DNA of 6,181 nt from Nocardioidaceae bacterium (GTDB taxonomy: Bacteria > Actinomycetota > Actinomycetes > Propionibacteriales > Nocardioidaceae): positions 238,983 through 245,163 of the forward strand of contig CP059259.1 of the NCBI GenBank assembly GCA_013693815.1. The letters are read 5' to 3'. Shown here piece by piece: positions 1-5,051 of the stretch. Each line of letters starts with the position of its first letter. The first letter of the stretch is position 1. Under the pieces are notes generated by a model. It was not told the origin of the DNA. It saw only the letters and a list, made by a program, of their open reading frames with translations, and made no database searches. Made by a program: the position numbers and the translations under genes.

Positions 1-732
1 CACCCCGATGGTCAACTCGCGATCGCCGACACCGACGGCGCCGAGACCATCCAGGTCGGGGCTTATGCTCCGCTGACGCCGAGGTTCTCAGCAGTGGTCA
101 ACGCCGAGCGGGGTGTCCAACTGGGGTTGCCGGAGCGCAACGCGCTCCTGGTCTCCACCGGGGAGTACACGCCCTCAGCGCTGGCGGAAGACTTCCAGCG
201 CGTGCTCGGGGACCGAGCTGCGGTGACCACGCTGGCGATCGAGTTCGACCACTCCACCCAGATCGCCGTCCTGAGCGGAACCTCGGTGCCCTCGGTTGTC
301 GGAACGTTTCGCTACACCCCTGGTCCGGCTGGGACGATCAGGCCCGATCCCGAGTGGGTGGCTCGTTACATCCGCACCGAGACGGTGCCGATCCTGGGTC
401 GAGTGACCTGCAACAAGGGGATGCTGCCGCAGTTGCGCGCCGCGCTGACCGAGGTGCAACGGGTCGGTCTCGCCGACAAGATCCACGCCGACGAGTACGC
501 CGGCTGCTACTACCCGCGTTACATCGGCCGCGACCCCGCCAAGGGGCTCTCCCTGCACAGTTGGGGCATCGCGGTCGACCTCAATACGCTCGGCAATCAG
601 CGGGGCACCGTGGGCGAGATCGACCGCCGGGTGGTGGCGATCTTCAAGAAATGGGGCTTCGCCTGGGGTGGGGACTGGAGTTACACCGACCCTATGCACT
701 TCGAGATGAACAGGGTCGTGGAGATCCGATAG
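1..732 (+). CDS. M15 family metallopeptidase (D-Ala-D-Ala carboxypeptidase / VanY-like), 5' truncated
   Basis: The reading frame is open from the first base to TAG at 730-732, giving 243 visible residues. The codons before the internal GTG at 94 read as ordinary protein (DGQLAIADTDG...), so I treat the gene as entering from the left edge rather than starting at 94. The C-terminal third is an M15-type peptidase domain: SLHSWGIAVD carries zinc ligands H186 and D193 (numbered from the window edge), and DPMHFE carries the third ligand H233 with D230 as the likely catalytic acid/base. Members of this family cut D-Ala-D-Ala or other peptidoglycan stem-peptide bonds outside the cytoplasm. C137 and C169 flank the start of the domain and could form a disulfide, consistent with export. 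The signal peptide, if any, lies outside the window. The upstream 110 residues are not a domain I recognise. Exact cleavage specificity cannot be read from the sequence. Confidence 0.87.
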   Translation, partial: HPDGQLAIADTDGAETIQVGAYAPLTPRFSAVVNAERGVQLGLPERNALLVSTGEYTPSALAEDFQRVLGDRAAVTTLAIEFDHSTQIAVLSGTSVPSVVGTFRYTPGPAGTIRPDPEWVARYIRTETVPILGRVTCNKGMLPQLRAALTEVQRVGLADKIHADEYAGCYYPRYIGRDPAKGLSLHSWGIAVDLNTLGNQRGTVGEIDRRVVAIFKKWGFAWGGDWSYTDPMHFEMNRVVEIR

Positions 733-747
733 CACTCCCCGGGGTGC
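732..747. terminator. GC-rich hairpin between convergent genes (possible terminator)
   Basis: GCACTC-CCCG-GGGTGC folds into a 6-bp stem (one G-T pair) with a 4-base loop. It starts on the last base of the M15 stop codon and lies in the 42-base tail-to-tail gap to the GNAT gene. There is no T-run after it on either strand, so it would be an atypical, actinobacterial-style terminator at best. More G/C complementarity follows up to about 765. Confidence 0.3.
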
Positions 748-774
748 CCCAGGGGCCGCGCCGGAGCGCGAGCA

Positions 775-1100
775 TTACTCGGCGGTGACGTCGAATCCGG
801 GAGCCAGGACCTCCTGGGTCTGGGGGTGCTTGCGCATGTAGGCCCGGATGAACGGGCACTCCGGGGCGATCGGCATTCCGCGCCCACGGACGAACTCGAT
901 GACGCCCCGGCGATCTGGCTGCCGATTCCCTGGCCCTCGTAGTCGTCGTCCACCTCGGTGTGGAAGAAAACGTAGGCGCCGTCACGGACGTAATACTGAG
1001 CGAAACCGGTGAGGCTCCCGTCGTCGGCTCGCGCCTCGACGCGATGGTGCTCGGGGTTGTCGACGATCGTGACGTGCAGTCGCTCAGTTTGCTCGGACAT
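775..1100 (-). pseudogene. GNAT family N-acetyltransferase (small YjdJ-like type), frame broken by one missing base
   Basis: From ATG at 1100 the frame encodes 64 residues typical of the small GNAT proteins of about 100 residues, ending in the acetyl-CoA loop YEGQGIGSQIA. After A64 (codon 911-909) the frame goes off into Ser/Arg/Pro-rich nonsense running to 681, into the M15 gene. Adding one base at about 904-909 restores GVIEFVRGRGMPIAPECPF, then RAYMRKHPQ, a family-typical C-terminus, ending TAA at 777-775. The repaired product is 108 residues, the usual size. The site sits beside a run of four C on the plus strand (905-908), so either a real frameshift or a base-calling error fits. An AAGGA Shine-Dalgarno at 1112-1108, 7 bases before the ATG, supports this start over the upstream one at 1151. 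The substrate of this GNAT subgroup is not known. Confidence 0.75.
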
Positions 1101-1107
1101 GTCTCGA

Positions 1108-1112
1108 TCCTT
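1108..1112 (-). promoter_or_regulatory. Ribosome binding site of the GNAT gene
   Basis: AAGGA on the minus strand, 7 bases before the ATG at 1100. It decides that start over the longer in-frame ATG at 1151, which would also run into the opposite gene's promoter region. Confidence 0.5.
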
Positions 1113-1164
1113 GCATGAGATGCCTGAGCGTCGGGCGAGAAGTACCCGCAACGGTCGCCCGGCG

Positions 1165-1170
1165 TAGGGT
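1165..1170 (+). promoter_or_regulatory. Candidate -10 box for leaderless transcription of the M13 peptidase gene
   Basis: TAGGGT fits the actinobacterial TANNNT -10 pattern. Seven bases separate its last T from the ATG at 1178, the spacing that places the transcript start on the start codon. No Shine-Dalgarno precedes that ATG (the gap is GGCCCCC), as expected for a leaderless message. I see no clear -35 hexamer. Confidence 0.5.
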
Positions 1171-1177
1171 GGCCCCC

Positions 1178-3154
1178 ATGTCGATCACGTCGATTCTCGA
1201 TGACGCCACAGCTGGAATGGACCCCGCGGTCCGACCGCAGGATGACCTTTTCGGGCATGTGAACGGGACCTGGCTGGACACTGCCGAGATCCCCGCGGAC
1301 CGGTCGAGCTGGGGACCTTTCGTACAGCTCGCCGACCAGGCCGAGGAGCGGGTCCGCGTGATCATCGAGGAGTTCGGCACCCGTGCCGCGGCCGGGGAGG
1401 TGGAGCCGGGCTCGAATGCTCAGAAGATCGGCGACCTGTATGCCTCGTTCATGGACTCCGAGCGGATCGAGGCCCTCGGCTCAGCTCCCATCCAGCCAGG
1501 TCTGACGGCGGCGTACGCGCTGTCCTCGGTAGCTGACCTGCCCGCGTTCGCCGGCGAGATCGAGCGAGCAGGCGGCGGTGGGCTGTTCGGCTCCTATGTC
1601 GACACCGACGACCGCAACAGTGACCGCTACATCCTCAACGTGCTCCAAGGTGGGCTCGGGCTGCCTGATGAGTCCTATTACCGTGAGGAGAAGTTCGCCG
1701 ACATCCGGACCGCGTACCTGGCGTATCTGGAGCGGATGTTCGAGCTGGCCGGTATCGCCGATCCCGCGGTGGAGGCGCAACGAGTCTTCGACACCGAGAC
1801 GTTGCTCGCCAAGGGCCACCTGGAGCGAGCCGAGACCCGGGACGTGCTCAAGTCCTACAACCTGCACACGCGCACGGAGCTCGACGCTCTGATCCCGGCA
1901 TTCGACTGGACCGCCTACCTCACCGGGCTCGGTGGCGCCGACGAGGTACTGGCCGAGGTCAACGTGCGACAGCCGGGTTACCTGGAGCACCTGTCGACCG
2001 CATTGGGTGAACTCCCGATCGAGAACTGGCGGGCCTGGCTGGCGATCCGGATCATCCGGGCTGCTGCTCCCTACCTGTCGAGTGTGTTCGTGGAGCAGAA
2101 CTTCGACTTCTACGGCCGCACCCTCAACGGCACCCCCGAGCTACGGGCCCGCTGGAAGCGCGGGGTGGCCTTCGTGGAGGGGGCAGTCGGTGAAGCCGTC
2201 GGCGAGGAGTACGTCGCCCGGCACTTCCCGCCTCGCTCCAAGGCACTGATGGACGATCTGGTCGCCAACCTACTCGCTGCCTACCGCGTCTCGATCGAGC
2301 AGCTGGACTGGATGAGCGAGGAGACCAAGCAGCGCGCGTACAAGAAACTCGACACGTTCACACCCAAGATCGGCTACCCCGACAAGTTCCGTGACTACAG
2401 TTCCTTGATCGTCAGCCCGGACGACCTGCTCGGGAACGTCGTTGCCGCCGCGGCGTTCGAGACCGACCGGGAGTTGGGCAAGATCGGCTCACCGGTCGAC
2501 CGTGGCGAGTGGTTCATGCTGCCGCAGACGGTCAACGCCTACTACAACCCCGGCACCAACGAGATCTGTTTCCCCGCCGGAATCCTGCAACGGCCCTTTT
2601 TCGACCCCGACGCGGACCCGGCCGAGAACTACGGCGGCATCGGCGCGGTGATCGGCCACGAGATCGGGCACGGATTCGACGACCAGGGCTCGCAGTTCGA
2701 CGAGCTGGGCAACCTCAACAACTGGTGGACCGACTCCGACCGTGCTGCCTTCGAGCTGCGCAAGGAGAAGCTGGTCGAGCAGTACGACGGGTTCAGCCCG
2801 CGGAACCTTCCCGGTGAGCAGGTGAATGGGTCGCTGACCGTCGGTGAGAACATCGGCGACCTCGGTGGCCTCACGATCGGCCTGGCGGCCTACCGGATCT
2901 CCCTGGACGGCGCTGAGCCCGAGATCCTCCAAGGGCGTACCGGCGACCAACGGGTCTTCTACAACTGGGCGTACGTGTGGCGCACCAAGCGCCGTAAGGA
3001 GCAGGAGCAGCAGTACCTCACGATCGACCCGCACAGCCCGCCGGAGTTCCGCGCGAACATCGCCCGCAACCTGGATGAGTTCCACGAGGCTTTCGGCACG
3101 GCGCCCGGCGATGGGCTCTGGCTCGACCCCGCCCAGCGGGTGCGCATCTGGTGA
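1178..3154 (+). CDS. M13 family zinc metallopeptidase (PepO / Zmp1-like, neprilysin family)
   Basis: A complete 658-residue protein, the normal length for bacterial M13 peptidases (M. tuberculosis Zmp1 is about 660). Residues about 20-400 match the M13 N-terminal helical lid (RPQDDLFGHVNGTW, IGDLYASFMD, GLPDESYYR). Residues about 450-658 are the catalytic domain: NAYYNP (N453-A454, substrate backbone binding), HEIGH (zinc ligands H494 and H498, catalytic E495), ENIGD (third ligand E557, and D561), and the family ending RVRIW. All catalytic residues are intact. M13 enzymes cleave peptides of limited size inside a closed chamber. No signal peptide is visible, as in Zmp1, so location (cytoplasmic or exported by a non-classical route) is open. 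I chose ATG 1178 over an in-frame ATG at 1115 because the intervening 21 residues are not conserved-looking and a TAGGGT box sits 7 bases upstream of 1178. The gene is convergent with the amidotransferase-like gene and divergent from the GNAT gene. Confidence 0.95.
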   Translation: MSITSILDDATAGMDPAVRPQDDLFGHVNGTWLDTAEIPADRSSWGPFVQLADQAEERVRVIIEEFGTRAAAGEVEPGSNAQKIGDLYASFMDSERIEALGSAPIQPGLTAAYALSSVADLPAFAGEIERAGGGGLFGSYVDTDDRNSDRYILNVLQGGLGLPDESYYREEKFADIRTAYLAYLERMFELAGIADPAVEAQRVFDTETLLAKGHLERAETRDVLKSYNLHTRTELDALIPAFDWTAYLTGLGGADEVLAEVNVRQPGYLEHLSTALGELPIENWRAWLAIRIIRAAAPYLSSVFVEQNFDFYGRTLNGTPELRARWKRGVAFVEGAVGEAVGEEYVARHFPPRSKALMDDLVANLLAAYRVSIEQLDWMSEETKQRAYKKLDTFTPKIGYPDKFRDYSSLIVSPDDLLGNVVAAAAFETDRELGKIGSPVDRGEWFMLPQTVNAYYNPGTNEICFPAGILQRPFFDPDADPAENYGGIGAVIGHEIGHGFDDQGSQFDELGNLNNWWTDSDRAAFELRKEKLVEQYDGFSPRNLPGEQVNGSLTVGENIGDLGGLTIGLAAYRISLDGAEPEILQGRTGDQRVFYNWAYVWRTKRRKEQEQQYLTIDPHSPPEFRANIARNLDEFHEAFGTAPGDGLWLDPAQRVRIW

Positions 3155-3155
3155 A

Positions 3156-3169
3156 CTGGTCGCGACCAG
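3156..3169. terminator. Perfect 14-bp palindrome between convergent genes (possible bidirectional terminator)
   Basis: CTGGTCGCGACCAG is a perfect palindrome starting one base after the M13 stop codon and ending about 10 bases before the repaired stop of the opposing amidotransferase-like gene. As RNA it gives a 5-bp stem with a CGCG loop on either strand. No T-run follows, so a terminator role is inferred from position and symmetry only. Confidence 0.4.
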
Positions 3170-3178
3170 AGATCCAGC

Positions 3179-3912
3179 TCAGAGGTCCAGGGAGTGACGG
3201 TCAATCCGTGCTCGGAAGCCTCCACCAGCGCGCCCTCGGGGACGGCAATCCAGTCGGGAGCGTCGTCCAGCGGCTCGCTCGCGATGACGATCCCGCGGGA
3301 GCTTTCCTGGGCGAACAGCGGCTCGCCATAGGTCGTGCCGGCGATTCCGATGCCGTCGACAGCCAACAGGTTGAGCTTGCCACCACCGAACCGGAGCACC
3401 TCGCGGATCACCTCGACCAGCGCCGCTCCTAAGGGTGTGCCCGCGGTCCAGCGGGAGGCAGCCAGCCCGAAGACCAGCGCGGAGTCGACCGGCGCTGCGG
3501 CCTCGGGAATGTCGAAGGTGTCCTCCCACAGCGCTTTGCGCGCCTGGCGCCAGTCACTGACCCGGCCGCTGTGGGAGAACAGCCAACGACCCTGTTGGAA
3601 GGGTGCCACGCAGGACTCGTCGTGTGCCAGGCCATGGGTGCCGGTGCGCACCGAGCCCAGTAGGCATCGGGTGTAGACGGTCGGCGCCAGCGAGGCGAAC
3701 GAATCGTCGGTCCACATCGGCTGAGCGCGACGGTAACGCACCGGCTCATCGCGCCCCAGGACGTACCAGCCGGCCCCGAACCCGTCGGCGTTCAACAACC
3801 CGTCGAGCTGCAACTGCGGGGATGCGGTGGTGCCACCTAGCGCGTATCGCGGATCGAGCAGCAGCGCTTGCAGCGTCTCCGATTCGCCTATGTAGGCCAG
3901 ATGCCGGGTCAT
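3179..3912 (-). CDS. Class II glutamine amidotransferase-like protein (EgtC/YafJ type) with Thr in place of the Cys nucleophile; probable frameshift near the 3' end
   Basis: The protein starts MTRHLAYIGES and aligns by eye with EgtC-type Ntn hydrolases: N41-A-D-G-F-G-A-G, V88-R89 in the SVRTGTHG loop, FSHSGRV at 112-118, and LASEP-like IASEPLDD late in the domain. EgtC removes the gamma-glutamyl group during ergothioneine synthesis using Cys2. Here residue 2 is Thr (ACC) and the usual HNG is H114-S115-G116, so glutaminase activity is doubtful. Thr2 would be exposed after Met removal and could itself be an Ntn nucleophile. The uninterrupted frame runs on to 2959 (317 residues), but beyond P241 it reads as antisense of the M13 gene. 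One extra base at about 3190-3192 gives a PLDL ending and a stop at 3181-3179, for 244 residues, normal family size. The ATG lies 3 bases after the peroxidase stop, so translation is probably coupled. No other ergothioneine genes are in the window, so the EgtC role is not claimed. Confidence 0.75.
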
Positions 3913-3915
3913 CTG

Positions 3916-4404
3916 CTACTCGAGCAGGCTTTCCACTGCCGCCACGACGGTGGGGTCGTCGGGTGCGACCTGTGGCGCGTAGCGGGCCACCACGGTCCCC
4001 GACCCGTCGATCAGGAACTTCTCGAAATTCCAGGTGATGTCGCCGGTCGCGCCATCAGCGGTCGGATTCGGGGTGAGCTCGGTATAGATCGGGTGCCGGC
4101 TCTCGCCGTTGACCTCGATCTTCTCGGTCAGTGGGAAGGTCACCCCGTAGGTCGCCGAGCAGAACTCCTGGATCTCCGCAGGCGTGCCGGGCTCTTGGCC
4201 CATGAACTGGTTGCACGGAAACCCGACCACGGTGAAACCGCGACCGGCGTACTTTTCCTGCAACTCCTCCAAAGCGGTGTACTGGGGTGTCAGGCCGCAC
4301 TTGGAGGCCACATTGACCAGCAACGCCGGCCGGCCACAGGTGATCTCGCCGAGTGTGCTGGGAGCGCCGTCGAGGCGAGCGATGGGCATATCGAGAAGAC
4401 TCAT
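3916..4404 (-). CDS. Glutathione peroxidase family protein (Cys-type thiol peroxidase)
   Basis: A 162-residue protein of normal length for the family, with a thioredoxin fold. NVASKCG carries the peroxidatic C36; GQEPG gives Q70 and ITWNF gives W125-N126, completing the Cys-Gln-Trp-Asn tetrad. C64 is in FPCNQF, and C82 in EFCSATYG sits where thioredoxin-dependent family members have their resolving Cys. It therefore most likely reduces peroxides using thioredoxin or a similar dithiol rather than glutathione, which actinobacteria generally lack (family knowledge plus inference). No signal peptide, so cytoplasmic. I chose ATG 4404 (MSLLDMPIARLDG, typical N-terminus). A GTG at 4413 adds three residues; a GGAGG lies only 2 bases before the ATG, so the exact start is uncertain. 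It is the middle gene of the tetR set, 21 bases after tetR and 3 bases before the amidotransferase-like gene. Confidence 0.92.
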   Translation of the reverse strand: MSLLDMPIARLDGAPSTLGEITCGRPALLVNVASKCGLTPQYTALEELQEKYAGRGFTVVGFPCNQFMGQEPGTPAEIQEFCSATYGVTFPLTEKIEVNGESRHPIYTELTPNPTADGATGDITWNFEKFLIDGSGTVVARYAPQVAPDDPTVVAAVESLLE

Positions 4405-4413
4405 GGCCTCCAC

Positions 4414-4435
4414 GCTACTCGGCGGCTACTCGGCG
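4414..4435. repeat. 11-bp perfect tandem duplication over the tetR stop codon
   Basis: GCTACTCGGCG occurs twice without a gap, at 4414-4424 and 4425-4435. On the minus strand the first copy ends the tetR reading frame (GCC GAG TAG) and the second lies in the short spacer before the peroxidase gene. It lengthens the tetR-peroxidase gap from about 10 to 21 bases. Confidence 0.85.
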
Positions 4436-4986
4436 TTGTCGATGCCCAGCCCGGCCAGCGCCATGCGATGAAGCAGGTCGGCCATCTGGTCGTCGTCCAC
4501 CCGGGCGCTGCGCGGGGTGGAGTTCAGCAGGCCGAAGGCGGCATGCACCATCGCGTGCGCGGTGTCGTCGGCTATGCCGGGCGCGACGGCGCGCAAGTGG
4601 GTCGCCCACAGATCGACATAGGCCCGCTGCAAGGTCCGCACCTGGTTGCGGGCGTCGTGAGGCAACGCGTCCCAATCCCGGTCCTGGATCACGATCAGTG
4701 CCTTGTTGTGCAATGCGAACTCGATATGCCAGTCGACCAGGGCCGACAGTGCCTGCTGGGGACTTTGCGCTGCGCCGGCCTTCGCCAGACCGGTGTCGAG
4801 CAACTCGTGGCTGATCCCCACCAGCATCTCGGCCAGCATCGCGTCCTTGGAGGCGAAATGACGGTAGAGCGCCGGACCACTGATCCCGACGGCGGCGCCG
4901 ATCTCGTTCACCGAGACACCATGGAAGCCGTTGCGGGCGAAAAGCTCGGCGGCGGTGCTCAGGATCTGCTCCTTGCGTGAGGTCAC
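4426..4986 (-). CDS. TetR/AcrR family transcriptional regulator
   Basis: A 186-residue protein, typical TetR size. The N-terminal DNA-binding domain covers residues about 4-51: ILSTAAELFARNGFHGVSV, then the helix-turn-helix EIGAAVGISGPALYRHFASKDAML with the usual Y41-x-H43-F44 recognition helix. Residues about 60-186 form the ligand-binding/dimerisation half; I cannot assign a ligand. The start is GTG at 4986-4984; no Shine-Dalgarno is seen, but TAGGCT lies 6 bases upstream, fitting a leaderless message. It is the first gene of the minus-strand set with the peroxidase and the amidotransferase-like gene, and is divergent from the substrate-binding protein gene. By analogy with other divergent tetR genes it probably represses itself and perhaps its divergent neighbour. 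Confidence 0.93.
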   Translation of the reverse strand: MTSRKEQILSTAAELFARNGFHGVSVNEIGAAVGISGPALYRHFASKDAMLAEMLVGISHELLDTGLAKAGAAQSPQQALSALVDWHIEFALHNKALIVIQDRDWDALPHDARNQVRTLQRAYVDLWATHLRAVAPGIADDTAHAMVHAAFGLLNSTPRSARVDDDQMADLLHRMALAGLGIDNAE

Positions 4987-4992
4987 TGGCTC

Positions 4993-4998
4993 AGCCTA
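4993..4998 (-). promoter_or_regulatory. Candidate -10 box of tetR (leaderless)
   Basis: TAGGCT on the minus strand matches TANNNT and ends 6 bases before the GTG start at 4986, which would place the transcript start on or next to the start codon. No convincing -35 hexamer is visible. Confidence 0.45.
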
Positions 4999-5019
4999 GT
5001 GATGGGGTTCCCCTAGACT
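4998..5019. promoter_or_regulatory. Candidate TetR operator (22-bp imperfect inverted repeat)
   Basis: The site reads AGT, three bases, GGGGTTCCCC, three bases, ACT. Seven of ten positions in the two arms are complementary around a TT centre. Length and symmetry suit a TetR dimer. It touches the tetR -10 candidate at one end and covers the opposite -10 candidate (5014-5019) at the other, so one bound dimer could silence both promoters. The binding itself is inferred. Confidence 0.42.
5014..5019 (+). promoter_or_regulatory. Candidate -10 box of the substrate-binding protein gene
   Basis: TAGACT fits TANNNT. It would start a transcript around 5026, leaving a leader of about 25 bases that contains the strong GGAGGAGG ribosome site. 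There is no clear -35 hexamer. Confidence 0.35.
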
Positions 5020-5039
5020 TCCTGGTCAGTGCCCGCGCC

Positions 5040-5047
5040 GGAGGAGG
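5040..5047 (+). promoter_or_regulatory. Ribosome binding site of the substrate-binding protein gene
   Basis: GGAGGAGG ends 4 bases before the ATG at 5052; its first GGAGG is 7 bases away. It is the strongest Shine-Dalgarno in the window and fixes the start of this gene. Confidence 0.75.
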
Positions 5048-5051
5048 TCGG

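Noticed and set aside
175..735. A 186-codon minus-strand open frame opposite the M15 gene
   Set aside because: His/Val/Arg/Gly-rich antisense of a frame that carries complete M15 zinc motifs.
1115..1177. N-terminal extension of the M13 peptidase from ATG 1115
   Set aside because: It would cover the TAGGGT promoter candidate, and the 21 added residues (RCLSVGREVPATVARRR...) resemble neither a signal peptide nor the family N-terminus.
2489..3085. A 198-codon minus-strand open frame inside the M13 gene
   Set aside because: Val/Leu/Arg/Glu-rich shadow of the catalytic domain on the other strand; no motif and no ribosome site.
2959..3178. Long C-terminal tail of the amidotransferase-like protein
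   Set aside because: The residues are antisense of the conserved M13 C-terminus and the repaired frame ends cleanly at 3179, so I do not treat the tail as real protein.
3868..4980. A 370-codon plus-strand open frame
   Set aside because: It is exactly antisense to the tetR and peroxidase genes, rich in Arg/Gly/His/Gln, has no ribosome site and no recognisable motif; a typical high-GC shadow frame.
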